Shown: positions 9,376 through 19,050, counted from the stretch's first letter. The stretch is DNA of 64,000 nucleotides from Flavobacterium sp. SLB02 (GCF_009664855.1 NZ_CP045928.1:1573049-1637048), one strand, 5' to 3'. The notes: generated by a model from the letters alone, not told the origin. Program-made: numbers and translations.

Positions 9376-10512
9376 ATGAAAAGTATACTCTTAAAATCAG
9401 GTTTAGCCGCATTAGCGCTGATGACCACATTCGCTTCCTGCTCAAAAAAGGAAGGTTTTACGATCAATGGTACAATTGCCGGATTAGATAAAGGAACCGT
9501 TTATCTGGAAAATACAGATGAAAAAGGAAACAAACAAATTGTAGATTCTGCTCAGATAAAAGAGGGAGCTTTTACCTTTGAAGGAAAAGTAAATGAGCCC
9601 TTACTATATACCATAAAACTGAAGGGGCAGGATTATGGCGCTTTTTTGTTATTAGATAACGAAGATATTAAAATTGAAGCTAAAAAAGACTCTATTTTTA
9701 AAGCTAAAATTACAGGAGCAACTCAAAACGATATTTATCAGTCGTATTATAAAAATGAATTCAAAAAAATACAAGCGATTGCCGGACCTATTTATAAATT
9801 ATCTGATTCTTTACAACAAAACGGAAAAGTAAAACTAACACCGGAACAGCAAACAATGATGGATAAAAAATGGAAAGATCTTCAGACTTTCGCTGATGAT
9901 TTAACAGATAAATATATTACTAAAAATAAAGATAAAGTAGGTGCAGCTTTAGTAATCAGTGACCGAATTGTATCTTATGGAACACCGGAACAGGTAAAAA
10001 AGTACTACGGAGTTTTATCTCCTGAAATTCAAAAATCAGTTTACGGAAAACAATTAAAAGCAGCCATTGATCTTGATGATAAAACGGCTCCCGGTGTTGT
10101 AGCTTTAGATTTTTCTCAAACAGATGTAAACGGAAAAATCGTAAAACTATCGGATTATAAAGGCAAGTATGTTTTGGTAGATTTCTGGGCAAGCTGGTGC
10201 GGACCATGTCGTAAAGAAAATCCCAATGTTGTTTTGGCATACAAAACATATCACGATAAAGGATTTGATGTGTTGGGAGTTTCACTAGATGACAAAAAGA
10301 AACTTTGGGAAAAAGCAATCGAAAAAGACGGATTAACCTGGACGCATGTTTCGGACTTAAAAGGATGGAAAAATGATGTTGCCGTTTTATACGGAGTAAA
10401 ATTAGTCCCTACCAATTACTTAATTGGACCTGATGGAAAAATCATTGCTAAAAACCTTAGAGAAGCTGAACTACAATCAAAATTGAAGGAAATTTTCAGT
10501 AAATCTATTTAG
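9376..10512 (+). CDS. TlpA-like thioredoxin lipoprotein with DUF4369 domain
   Basis: A 378-residue paralogue of the preceding protein, but a lipoprotein: lipobox TFASC with Cys22. The DUF4369 domain is at about 27-115 (FTINGTIAGLDKGTVYLEN). The redoxin domain follows with active site FWASWCGPC (about residues 270-278) and cis-proline segment KLVPTNYLIGPDG. It is probably anchored to the outer or inner membrane facing the periplasm and receives electrons from the DsbD-type protein at 13613. Two adjacent paralogues with different anchoring suggest a local duplication with divided roles. Confidence 0.93.
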   Translation: MKSILLKSGLAALALMTTFASCSKKEGFTINGTIAGLDKGTVYLENTDEKGNKQIVDSAQIKEGAFTFEGKVNEPLLYTIKLKGQDYGAFLLLDNEDIKIEAKKDSIFKAKITGATQNDIYQSYYKNEFKKIQAIAGPIYKLSDSLQQNGKVKLTPEQQTMMDKKWKDLQTFADDLTDKYITKNKDKVGAALVISDRIVSYGTPEQVKKYYGVLSPEIQKSVYGKQLKAAIDLDDKTAPGVVALDFSQTDVNGKIVKLSDYKGKYVLVDFWASWCGPCRKENPNVVLAYKTYHDKGFDVLGVSLDDKKKLWEKAIEKDGLTWTHVSDLKGWKNDVAVLYGVKLVPTNYLIGPDGKIIAKNLREAELQSKLKEIFSKSI

Positions 10513-10582
10513 TCTCAGTCTCGGTCACAGTTTTCAAAGACTGCGAACTGCGACTGAATACCGCAACTGAATACTGAAAACT
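10512..10582. repeat. ACTGCGACTGAA-type dispersed repeat
   Basis: The gap between the second thioredoxin and the peptidase is filled by near-repeated units built from (A/G)ACTGCGA(A)CTGAA, including CTGCGAACTGCGACTGAATA. A shorter relative is at 13442-13470, after the peptidase gene. It looks like a degenerate dispersed intergenic repeat. Confidence 0.5.
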
Positions 10583-10600
10583 AAAAAAATATCACAACAA

Positions 10601-13390
10601 ATGAAAAAATACATCTTTCTGGGCTATTGCTCACTAGCTTTCTGTACGCTTGTTTCAGCGCAGAATAAATCGGTTAACTTCAAGAAAATAAAAGAATTAG
10701 GGGGAATCGAAGAGTATTTGTATCAGCCAAATGGTATGAATGTTTTGCTCTTGCAGGACAATGCTTCGCCGGTGGCAACCGTACAAATTGTGTATCGTGT
10801 AGGTTCTAAAAATGAAGTTTTAGGAAATACGGGTTCAACGCATCTTTTAGAACATTTAATGTTTAAAGGAACGCCGGCTTTCAACAAGAAAAACGGAAAT
10901 ACGATTACAGATGTACTTCAAAATACAGGAGCGCAATTAAACGCTACAACCTGGTACGATCGTACGAATTACTTCGAAACCCTGCCAAGTGATAAAATTG
11001 CATTGGCACTTCAGATCGAGGCGGACAGAATGAGAAATTCTTTATTATTAAAAGAAGATAAAGAAGCCGAAATGACCGTAGTTCGTAATGAATTCGAACG
11101 TGGAGAAAACAATCCAAATAGTTTATTAGATAAAGAAATATGGGCTTCGGCATATATTGCACATCCTTATCATCATTCGACAATTGGCTGGAAATCGGAT
11201 ATTGAAAAAGCACCAATCGAAGTATTGCGTAATTTTTATAATACTTATTATTGGCCAGATAATGCAACTTTGACTATTATTGGAGATTTCAAAAAAGAAA
11301 ATGTATTCGAACTAATCGAGCAGTATTTCGGTAAAATTACCAAAGCGCCAAATGTAATGCCACAACCTTATACCGAAGAACCACAACAATACGGACCTCG
11401 TAAAATTGTAATAAAAAAACCTGGAGAGTTGGGCGTTGTAAACAAAGCCTATAAAATTCCCGGAGCTTTGCACGAAGATCTTCCTGCCTTAAATATTTTA
11501 GGCGAAATAATAGGTTCAGGACCTTCAGCGATTTTAAGTAAAACTTTTGTAGACACTCGTATGGGGATTTACGCTTATGCAAATGCCACAAATTTTAAAG
11601 AAGTGGGACTTTTTACCATTGGAGTTGGTTTTCCTGCCATTTCTAAACACGAGGATATTGATGCTAAAATAAGTGAAGTTGTAGCAAAAATTCAAAAAGA
11701 TGGCGTAACCCAGGATGAGGTAAATCGTGTTGTGGCAAAAATTAGCGCACAAACTATTTTAGCGCGAGACGGCTCAGGAGTTATTGCATCAGAATTGACA
11801 GAAGCCATTGCTGCCGGAGACTGGACAGATTATATAACCGGAGTTGACAGATTAAAAAAAGTAACTCCTGCAGATGTTCTTAAAGTGGCACAAAAGTATT
11901 TAGTCGAAGACCAAAGTACAACCGGATATTTTATCCCGAAACAAAATGGTACACAAAATCCGGATGCAGTTCAAGCCAATAATTTTATGCCTGAAAATGG
12001 GCCATTTTATTACAGAGATCCAAAAGACGTACACGATCACGAAGAGCCTTCAAAAAATATTTCATCGGTACAAATAATAGACGCTGTAGAAAGTTTAAAA
12101 GAAAGTGTTAGCGAAAAAACACCTTCGGCTTATAAAAGAGAAAAAGTAACAGGAATAGATATTGTTTCAGTAAAAACTTCGGCTAAAGATTTTGTTACCG
12201 TTTCAGCAAGTATTTCATTGGGGAATTACGCAAACGAGACGAAGAATTCTGCTATTCCTTCACTAACGGCAGCCATGCTATCAAAAGGAACAACGCTGAA
12301 CGATAAGTTTAAGTTTTCAGAAAAATTGCAAAAATTAGGCGTAAACTTAAATGTAAATGCATCGACTTTTAAAGTAAATATTGGTTTTAAATGTTTGAAA
12401 AAAGATTTAGATCAGGTCATTATGTTATTGGCAGAAGAGTTAAGAAATCCGTTGTTTGATGCAAAAGAATTCGAAAACTTAAAGCAACAATTTATAGGAA
12501 ACATACAGCAAAATTTAAATGATCCTGGCGAAAGAGGAACCATTGCTTTGTTGCAGGCTATTTATCCAAAGGCAAACCCCAACTACAGCTTAAGTGTAGA
12601 AGATGATATTGCGAATATCAAGAATGCAACTCTTGATGAAGTGAAAGCTTTCCATAAAAAATATTTCGGACCAGCTTCTATGCATTTGGTAATTGTAGGA
12701 GATACCGAAGGAGCCAATTTAAATGCATCTTTAAAAAAATCATTCAAAAACTGGACTGGTGGAGTAGTAGAAAACATGAAGTTTGAAGAAGCTGTAAAAT
12801 CACCATCAAAAACAGAGGTTATTACAATCCCGGAAAAACCAAGCGCCGAATTATTCATCGGACAGTATACAGGTTTAAAAAGATCGGATGCTGATTATAT
12901 TCCGTTTTATATTGCCAATTATACATTAGGTGCAGGTTTTGCCGGACGTTTAATGCAAACGGTTCGAGATAATGATGGTTTAACGTACAGTATTTCATCC
13001 GGAACGGGAGGAAATATCAGCACTGGAGGTTACTGGATGGTTAATGCATCTTTCAATCCAACTTTGTTTCAAAAGGGATTAGATGCTACCATGGTTCAAA
13101 TTGATAAATGGGTCAAAGATGGAATTACCGCAGCAGAATTAGAAAATAAGAAAACCAATTTAATTGGAAGTTTTAAAGTGGGAATGTCAACCACAAACGG
13201 AATGACCAGAACAATTTTAAGCTTTATCGAAAGAGGCTTAGAACCAGACTATATCGAGCAATACCCAAAAGATATCGAAAAAGTGACTTTGGAACAAGTT
13301 AACAACGCAGTCAAAAAATACATTCAGTTAGATAAGATGATTGTAATAAAATCGGGTTCGCTTGATAAAGAAGGGAAACCCTTGAAATAG
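10601..13390 (+). CDS. M16-family zinc metallopeptidase, two-repeat type
   Basis: A 929-residue pitrilysin-like peptidase with a signal peptide (about 1-21, ending LVSAQ). The inverted zinc motif HLLEH is at about residues 82-86, with the third ligand in the VVRNEFERGENN segment about 75 residues later. The N-terminal half is the active M16 domain plus M16C (about 30-440). The C-terminal half repeats the fold without the zinc motif, as usual for this family. It probably cuts peptides in the periplasm, which would suit peptide import by the SusC/SusD pair upstream. Spacing (88 bases of repeat) allows co-transcription with the thioredoxin genes. Confidence 0.94.
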   Translation: MKKYIFLGYCSLAFCTLVSAQNKSVNFKKIKELGGIEEYLYQPNGMNVLLLQDNASPVATVQIVYRVGSKNEVLGNTGSTHLLEHLMFKGTPAFNKKNGNTITDVLQNTGAQLNATTWYDRTNYFETLPSDKIALALQIEADRMRNSLLLKEDKEAEMTVVRNEFERGENNPNSLLDKEIWASAYIAHPYHHSTIGWKSDIEKAPIEVLRNFYNTYYWPDNATLTIIGDFKKENVFELIEQYFGKITKAPNVMPQPYTEEPQQYGPRKIVIKKPGELGVVNKAYKIPGALHEDLPALNILGEIIGSGPSAILSKTFVDTRMGIYAYANATNFKEVGLFTIGVGFPAISKHEDIDAKISEVVAKIQKDGVTQDEVNRVVAKISAQTILARDGSGVIASELTEAIAAGDWTDYITGVDRLKKVTPADVLKVAQKYLVEDQSTTGYFIPKQNGTQNPDAVQANNFMPENGPFYYRDPKDVHDHEEPSKNISSVQIIDAVESLKESVSEKTPSAYKREKVTGIDIVSVKTSAKDFVTVSASISLGNYANETKNSAIPSLTAAMLSKGTTLNDKFKFSEKLQKLGVNLNVNASTFKVNIGFKCLKKDLDQVIMLLAEELRNPLFDAKEFENLKQQFIGNIQQNLNDPGERGTIALLQAIYPKANPNYSLSVEDDIANIKNATLDEVKAFHKKYFGPASMHLVIVGDTEGANLNASLKKSFKNWTGGVVENMKFEEAVKSPSKTEVITIPEKPSAELFIGQYTGLKRSDADYIPFYIANYTLGAGFAGRLMQTVRDNDGLTYSISSGTGGNISTGGYWMVNASFNPTLFQKGLDATMVQIDKWVKDGITAAELENKKTNLIGSFKVGMSTTNGMTRTILSFIERGLEPDYIEQYPKDIEKVTLEQVNNAVKKYIQLDKMIVIKSGSLDKEGKPLK

Positions 13391-13408
13391 ATTTCAAGGT
13401 AGGGATTC

Positions 13409-13441
13409 AACTTTGTGAAAGTTTTAAACTTTGACAAAGTT
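13409..13441. repeat. 33-nt palindromic repeat (AACTTTG...CAAAGTT), copy 1
   Basis: AACTTTGTGAAAGTT and AACTTTGACAAAGTT lie head-to-tail around TTA, forming a near-perfect inverted repeat in which each half is itself an inverted repeat. Other copies are at 30646-30678 and 35223-35254. All lie between genes. It could form a hairpin in RNA. Confidence 0.7.
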
Positions 13442-13555
13442 AGAACGACTGCGACTGCAAAACTGAAACAAAAAAACAAAAAATTTTAATAGTCCGTCTT
13501 TCATTTTTTTCATATTAGAAACTGAATTAGTAAGCAATTTTCTAAGAAAGACCCT

Positions 13556-13588
13556 AAAAGAGCTGTTTGCCAGCAGCTCTTTTTTTTC
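13556..13588 (+). terminator. intrinsic terminator-like hairpin before the dsbD-like gene
   Basis: AAAAGAGCTG (13556-13565) pairs with CAGCTCTTTT (13574-13583), followed by eight T. The next start codon is 25 bases further on, as at 7985-8044, and both are followed by AAAAATATCAA. It is either the end of the peptidase transcript or a partial terminator within a longer operon. Confidence 0.7.
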
Positions 13589-13612
13589 AAAAATATCAAA
13601 CCTAAATAACCA

Positions 13613-15613
13613 ATGAAAAAAGTATTAATAACCTTAATGTTACTGCTGAGTTGTAGCATATTTGGACAAATGTACAATCCGGTAAAATGGACAACTACTG
13701 TAGAAAAAATATCAGATAAAGAATATATTCTAAAAGCTCAGGCAACCATACAATCTGGCTGGCATTTGTACGGCCAATATATCGAAGAAGGCGGGCCTTC
13801 GCCAACCGCTTTTACATTTAAAAACACGCAGAAAAAAATTGAATTAATTGGAAAAACAACCGAAGATAAAGGACATGAAACTGTAGACAAAATCTTTGAT
13901 ATGAAAATCAAGTATTTTGAAGAGAAAGCTGTTTTTGCACAAAAGATAAAATTTACATCAGATGAAATTGTAAATATCGCTGCCGAAGTGGAATTTATGG
14001 TTTGTGATGACAGTAATTGTTTACCTCCTTCATCAGAAGAATTGTCTTTTAAGATCCCGAATGCTAAAAAACTGGCTTCCGCCGAAGGAACACCTGACCT
14101 TAATACTGATACCATTTCTATAGCAAAAACAGTTGCAGTACCAAAAGAAAAAGAGAACAAAGTCAATGTAAATCCGATTAAAAAAAATGAATCACGCGGA
14201 TTAATAAGCATTTTTATCATTGCTTTTTTATCCGGTTTTGCGGCGTTGTTAACTCCTTGTGTTTTCCCGATGATCCCCATGACGGTGAGTTATTTTACCA
14301 AACAAAGCAAAACCAAAGCAGACGGTATTAGAAATGCTCTGATTTACGGGTTTTCAATCGTGATTATTTATGTATTATTAGGTTCAATTGTAACGGCAGT
14401 TTTTGGTGCAGATTCACTAAATGCACTTTCAACAAATGTTTGGTTCAACCTGATATTTTTTATTTTATTAGTGGTTTTTGCCTGCTCTTTTTTAGGCGCT
14501 TTCGAAATAATGTTACCCCACTCTCTTGCGAACAAAGTCGATTCTCAAGCCGATAGAGGAGGACTAATTGGGATTTTTTTTATGGCTTTGGCTTTAGCCA
14601 TAGTATCTTTTTCATGCACAGGTCCAATTGTTGGAACATTGTTGGTAGAAGCAGCCTCAAAAGGCGGAATCGCGCCAATAGTCGGGATGTTAGGATTTTC
14701 GATTGCCATTGCGTTGCCTTTTTCATTATTTGCGGCATTTCCGGGCTGGTTAAATGCGTTGCCAAAATCAGGCGGATGGCTCAATACGGTAAAAGTAGTT
14801 TTAGGATTTCTGGAATTGGCTTTGGCTTTTAAATTTTTATCCAATGCCGATTTGGTTTTGCAATTGCATTGGCTGGAAAGAGAAGTGTTCCTAACGATTT
14901 GGATTGCTGTTTTTGGAGTTTTGGCCTTTTATTTATTCGGAAAAATTACTTTGCCGCATGATTCTCCGCTTAATCATATTTCGGTTGGGAGATTAACTTT
15001 CGGATTACTTGTTTTGAGTTTTACCATTTACCTGATTCCCGGACTTTTCGGAGCGCCTTTAAAATTAATCAGCGGATTCCCTCCGCCCATGCATTACAGC
15101 GAATCGCCAGACGGATTTGGAGGTTCTAAAAGTTCAGATGAAACAAAAGTAGTTTTACCGGAAGGAGCAGAGCTTGGTCCGCAAAACATTATCACTTTTC
15201 ACGATTATAACAAAGGAATGGAATTTGCCAAAAAAGCGAGAAAACCTGTCTTACTAGACTTTACAGGTTATGCGTGCGTGAATTGCAGAAAAATGGAAGA
15301 ACTCGTTTGGTCAGATTCGAAAGTACTGGGAGTTTTAAAAAACGATCTGGTTTTGATTTCGTTGTATGTTGATGATAAAAAAGAATTGCCTGAAAACGAA
15401 CAATATGTTTCTGAAACGACAGGAAAGAAAATCAAAACGATTGGAAACAAATGGAGCGATTTACAAATCAAAACCTACAAGGCAAATGCTCAGCCATTTT
15501 ATGTAATTGTAGATCATAACAGCGCCAATTTAGCCGAACCTTCAGCTTATAATCCGGATATCGGGAATTATTATAATTGGCTGAATTCGGGAATCAAAAA
15601 CTTCAAAAAATAA
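13613..15613 (+). CDS. dsbD: DsbD-type thiol:disulfide interchange protein
   Basis: A 666-residue membrane electron transporter. After a signal peptide (about 1-18) comes a periplasmic alpha domain (about 20-160) with the redox pair in CDDSNC. The central transmembrane beta domain (about 195-490) has conserved Cys in LLTPCVFPMIPM and SFSCTGPIVG. The C-terminal thioredoxin-like gamma domain (about 540-666) has motif CVNC. The protein takes electrons from cytosolic thioredoxin and delivers them to periplasmic partners, here most likely the two TlpA-like proteins upstream. It is cotranscribed with, or just downstream of, the peptidase gene, and 24 bases before the aminotransferase-fold gene. Confidence 0.93.
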   Translation: MKKVLITLMLLLSCSIFGQMYNPVKWTTTVEKISDKEYILKAQATIQSGWHLYGQYIEEGGPSPTAFTFKNTQKKIELIGKTTEDKGHETVDKIFDMKIKYFEEKAVFAQKIKFTSDEIVNIAAEVEFMVCDDSNCLPPSSEELSFKIPNAKKLASAEGTPDLNTDTISIAKTVAVPKEKENKVNVNPIKKNESRGLISIFIIAFLSGFAALLTPCVFPMIPMTVSYFTKQSKTKADGIRNALIYGFSIVIIYVLLGSIVTAVFGADSLNALSTNVWFNLIFFILLVVFACSFLGAFEIMLPHSLANKVDSQADRGGLIGIFFMALALAIVSFSCTGPIVGTLLVEAASKGGIAPIVGMLGFSIAIALPFSLFAAFPGWLNALPKSGGWLNTVKVVLGFLELALAFKFLSNADLVLQLHWLEREVFLTIWIAVFGVLAFYLFGKITLPHDSPLNHISVGRLTFGLLVLSFTIYLIPGLFGAPLKLISGFPPPMHYSESPDGFGGSKSSDETKVVLPEGAELGPQNIITFHDYNKGMEFAKKARKPVLLDFTGYACVNCRKMEELVWSDSKVLGVLKNDLVLISLYVDDKKELPENEQYVSETTGKKIKTIGNKWSDLQIKTYKANAQPFYVIVDHNSANLAEPSAYNPDIGNYYNWLNSGIKNFKK

Positions 15614-15637
15614 GTTTTCTTTAAAAGAGATAAAAGA

Positions 15638-17137
15638 ATGAATGCTATTTTAAACAAAACAGAAATAAGTCCATTAGAATCTTATTTTTCTAAATTTAGA
15701 GGAAATATGATTGGTGTACATCATACTTTCGAATCGGTTTATGGTACACAAAAACTATTATATGCCGATTGGATTGCCAGCGGAAGATTGTATGTTCCGA
15801 TAGAAGATATTGTACTAAATAAGATAGGTCCAATGATCGCCAATACGCATTCGTTTTCAAGTGAAACCGGCAAAGCTTCGACCTATGCATATCAACATGC
15901 CAGAGATCTAATCAAAAAACATGTAAACGCAAATGATCAGGATTGTCTTGTAGCAACGGGAACCGGAATGACCGCTGCTTTATCCAAGCTGCAACGTATT
16001 ATGGGGTTGCGTGCTAAAGATAATATTTACAACGTAAAACTAAATTTTAATGATCAAAGGCCAGTAATTTTTATCACACATATGGAGCATCATTCCAATC
16101 AGGTTCCGTGGTATGAAACCATTGCCGATGTGGTTATTTTGCCCGCAGATGAAAATAATCTGGTTGATCCTGAAATATTGTCAAAAGAAATTAAAAAGTA
16201 TGCCAACAGAACCCTGAAAATTGGTTCATTTACCGCATGTTCAAACGTTACAGGAATCATTACGCCGTATGACGAACTGGCAAAAATAATGCATCAAAAT
16301 GGAGGTTTTTGTTTTGTCGATTTTGCAGCTTCGGCGCCATATGTTCAAATCGATATGCATCCCGAAAATCCTGAAGAGCAACTAGACGCGATATTCTTTT
16401 CTCCTCATAAATTTCTTGGTGGCCCCGGAACTTGCGGAATTTTGGTTTTTAATGAAAAATTATATCAGGCAAATTTCCCCGATAATCCGGGTGGAGGGAA
16501 TGTAAAATACACAAATCCCTGGGGCGGTTATCATTATAGTGATGCCATCGAAGTAAAAGAAGATGGCGGAACTCCGGGTTTTCTGCAAGTCATGCGAACG
16601 GCTTTATGTCTGGAATTGAAAAACCAAATGGGAATTGAAAACATGAAAAACAGAGAAAAAGAATTATTGGATGTCTGTTTTTCGGAACTTCAAAAAATAA
16701 AAGGATTATCAATTATGGGTGATTTAAATACGGAAAGAATAGGGTGCGTTTCTTTCACTATCGAAAAAATACACTACAACTTAATTGTCAGGCTTTTAAA
16801 TGATCGTTTCGGAATTCAGGTTCGTGGAGGATGGTCCTGCGCAAGTACCTACGCACATTATTTGATGGGTATTGATGAAGAGGAATCTAAAACAATGACA
16901 AAAGAACTTCTTCAGAAAAATTTAATTAATAAACCGGGTTGGGTTCGTGTATCATTACATCCAACAATGACAAATGAAGAACTTTTGTTTATTTGTGATG
17001 CGATACAAAAAGTAGCTATGAATTATGAAGAATGGCAGGAAGTGTATCGCTATAATCCATCAAATAATGAGTTCGAAAGCGTTGTAAATCAGCAAACGAT
17101 TGCCGAAGATGTGAAGGAATGGTTTTGTTTGGACTAA
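15638..17137 (+). CDS. class-V aminotransferase-fold PLP-dependent enzyme
   Basis: A 499-residue cytoplasmic protein of the cysteine-desulfurase/isopenicillin-epimerase superfamily. The Schiff-base lysine lies in FFSPHKFLGG (about residue 259), with the PLP-contacting FVDFAASAPY segment about 30 residues earlier and HMEHHSNQVPW (about 150). The C-terminal domain has VRGGWSCASTYAHYL, where a cysteine sits in roughly the place of the desulfurase active-site loop. It is about 100 residues longer than NifS-type desulfurases, so sulfur transfer is not assured. The gene follows the DsbD gene by 24 bases and ends at a bidirectional terminator. Substrate unknown. Confidence 0.88.
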   Translation: MNAILNKTEISPLESYFSKFRGNMIGVHHTFESVYGTQKLLYADWIASGRLYVPIEDIVLNKIGPMIANTHSFSSETGKASTYAYQHARDLIKKHVNANDQDCLVATGTGMTAALSKLQRIMGLRAKDNIYNVKLNFNDQRPVIFITHMEHHSNQVPWYETIADVVILPADENNLVDPEILSKEIKKYANRTLKIGSFTACSNVTGIITPYDELAKIMHQNGGFCFVDFAASAPYVQIDMHPENPEEQLDAIFFSPHKFLGGPGTCGILVFNEKLYQANFPDNPGGGNVKYTNPWGGYHYSDAIEVKEDGGTPGFLQVMRTALCLELKNQMGIENMKNREKELLDVCFSELQKIKGLSIMGDLNTERIGCVSFTIEKIHYNLIVRLLNDRFGIQVRGGWSCASTYAHYLMGIDEEESKTMTKELLQKNLINKPGWVRVSLHPTMTNEELLFICDAIQKVAMNYEEWQEVYRYNPSNNEFESVVNQQTIAEDVKEWFCLD

Positions 17138-17158
17138 ATTTTCGGAAGTTATAAAATT

Positions 17159-17199
17159 AAAAAGGGTTGAATCAAAATGTATCTGACTCAACCCTTTTT
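17159..17199. terminator. bidirectional terminator
   Basis: AAAAAGGGTTGA (17159-17170) pairs with TCAACCCTTTTT (17188-17199) in a 12-bp perfect stem with A and T tracts on both sides. It separates the rightward aminotransferase gene from the leftward GH28 gene. Confidence 0.85.
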
Positions 17200-17214
17200 A
17201 TGAATTACATCAAT

Positions 17215-18903
17215 TTAGAACTTCACGGCTCCTTTAGGAACAGTTTCTCCCACTGTAGTTTTATTGCTAAGATTAAAATTAGCCGATGAAACAAATTCTA
17301 TATTCTGGCTGTTTTCTCCATTAACTGTAATCGCTTTAGGAGAAGTAGAATTGAATTCTACATTTTTAAGAGACATGTTTTTAGTATTGAAAATTTCAAA
17401 TACAGTAGTCTCTTCGATGTCTAGTTTAGCATTGCTTATTTTTATTCCGTTAGCATCAATGATAGAAAAACCTTTTTTTGCATTTCCTGTCAGATTAGAA
17501 ATTTCGATATTTTCAAGATTCATTTCAGGCAAACCTTGTAAAAACACAGCTTGTTGAGCTCCTTTTATAGTTACATTTTTGATTGAAATATTTTTAAACT
17601 GAGGCGTTTCTTCGTTCACTGGCATCGCTTTAGAACTTAATGTGTTTCCACCTTCGGCCAAAGTTTCTTCGATTGATTTTCCTCCATAATATAAATTGAA
17701 TGAAATCGCCTGCGAAGGAATATTAGTCATGAAAATATCCGAAATAAAGATATTCTCCACCACACCGCCACGTCCGCGGTTACTTTTAAAACGCAATCCA
17801 ACATCCGTTCCCATAAAAGTACAATTAGATACGTGCATGTTTTTTACACCACTGGACATTTCGCTTCCAACAGTTACGCCTCCGTGACCATGATACACTA
17901 TATTATTTTTGATGATGATATTTTCGCAGGGAACGCCGCGATCACGTCCGTCTTTATCTTTACCTGATTTAATACAAATGGCATCATCACCAACATCAAA
18001 ACTAGAGTTTTCGATAATTACATTTTTGCAGGATTCTACATCAAGGCCATCTCCGTTTTGAGAATACCAAGGGTTACGAACCGTTACATTACGCACAATT
18101 AAATCTTCGACCATCAAAGGGTGAATGTTCCAGGCCGGTGAATTTTGAAATACCGGACCATCAAACAATACTCTTTTACTGTTTTGAATACTTACCATTA
18201 CAGGACGTAAAAAATCATGAATGGTTTCAAACTCTTCTTTGGTTTTTAAATCCAGACGTACGTTTTGATCAGCGCCTTTAGAAGCATTCATAAAAGTTTC
18301 TGACGGATACCAGCTCGTTTTATCTTTGTTTAAAACACCGCCCGAAGCAATCACTTTCTTCCATTGGCTATCGGTTAGTTTGTTCTTTTTAACTTGTCTC
18401 CAAACCTCTCCTGATCCGTCCCAGACACCATTACCGGTAAAAGCAATGTTCTGAAGGTTTTTACCATAAATAGGAGAGATACATCTCCAGGTATTCAATC
18501 CTTCAAAACTGGTTTCTATAATAGGATATAAACTTTTATCGGGCGAGAAAATGATTAGCGCGCCTGTCTCTGCATGAAGTTCAAGATTACTTTTTAATAA
18601 GATTGGACCTGTAAGCCAGATTCCCGGAGGAATAATAACTTTTCCACCGCCTTTTTTTGAAACGGCATCTATAGCATCGGCGAAAGCCTTTGTATTTAAA
18701 ACATACCCGCCATTTACTGCACCAAAATCTTTTAGGTTTACGCTGTTTTTTGGAATTACAGGTTCTTTGACTTTAGCCATTTTGAATTCAATGTTCTTGT
18801 AAGTGTCATAAGACTTTGAATTTTGAGCAATACTGTTTTGCGCACAACTTGCTATTATAACCGCCAGAGCAATACGTAAAAAGTTAATTGGGTTAGTTTT
18901 CAT
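17215..18903 (-). CDS. glycoside hydrolase family 28 (polygalacturonase-like)
   Basis: A 562-residue exported right-handed beta-helix enzyme. The N-terminus has a hydrophobic signal with a possible lipobox IIASC (Cys20). The GH28 catalytic aspartates are seen in NGDGLD and VGDDAIC (about residues 290 and 312), the catalytic histidine in GHGGVTVGSE, and the substrate-binding Arg/Lys in LRFKSNRGRGG. The N-terminal NLKDFGAVNGG segment is also typical. GH28 enzymes cleave alpha-1,4 galacturonic linkages in pectin. No other pectin genes lie in the window, so it may belong to a scattered regulon governed by the palindrome at 19029-19042. Confidence 0.92.
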   Translation of the reverse strand: MKTNPINFLRIALAVIIASCAQNSIAQNSKSYDTYKNIEFKMAKVKEPVIPKNSVNLKDFGAVNGGYVLNTKAFADAIDAVSKKGGGKVIIPPGIWLTGPILLKSNLELHAETGALIIFSPDKSLYPIIETSFEGLNTWRCISPIYGKNLQNIAFTGNGVWDGSGEVWRQVKKNKLTDSQWKKVIASGGVLNKDKTSWYPSETFMNASKGADQNVRLDLKTKEEFETIHDFLRPVMVSIQNSKRVLFDGPVFQNSPAWNIHPLMVEDLIVRNVTVRNPWYSQNGDGLDVESCKNVIIENSSFDVGDDAICIKSGKDKDGRDRGVPCENIIIKNNIVYHGHGGVTVGSEMSSGVKNMHVSNCTFMGTDVGLRFKSNRGRGGVVENIFISDIFMTNIPSQAISFNLYYGGKSIEETLAEGGNTLSSKAMPVNEETPQFKNISIKNVTIKGAQQAVFLQGLPEMNLENIEISNLTGNAKKGFSIIDANGIKISNAKLDIEETTVFEIFNTKNMSLKNVEFNSTSPKAITVNGENSQNIEFVSSANFNLSNKTTVGETVPKGAVKF

Positions 18904-19028
18904 TCTAATTGTATTATGGTTAAAAATTTCAGTCCTAACAGAGAGACTTTATTGCTAAATGCATTTATTGATCCTTGTTTTTTTGATAATTCAGAAAAAA
19001 AGAACTTCGATCGATTAATATATGTAAA

Positions 19029-19050
19029 TGTAATCGATTACACAAATCTA
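19029..19050 (-). promoter_or_regulatory. GH28 promoter -7 element and 14-bp operator palindrome
   Basis: TGTAATCGATTACA (19029-19042) is a perfect 14-bp palindrome of LacI-family operator type. Immediately adjacent on its upstream side, read on the minus strand, is TAGATTTG (19043-19050), a match to the Bacteroidota -7 consensus TANNTTTG. The palindrome would cover the transcription start, as expected for a repressor site, about 125 bases upstream of the GH28 start codon. Confidence 0.6.

Noticed and set aside
13738..14280. 180-codon frame antisense to the dsbD-like gene
   Set aside because: Antisense shadow of a gene with clear DsbD motifs; its own translation shows no family pattern.
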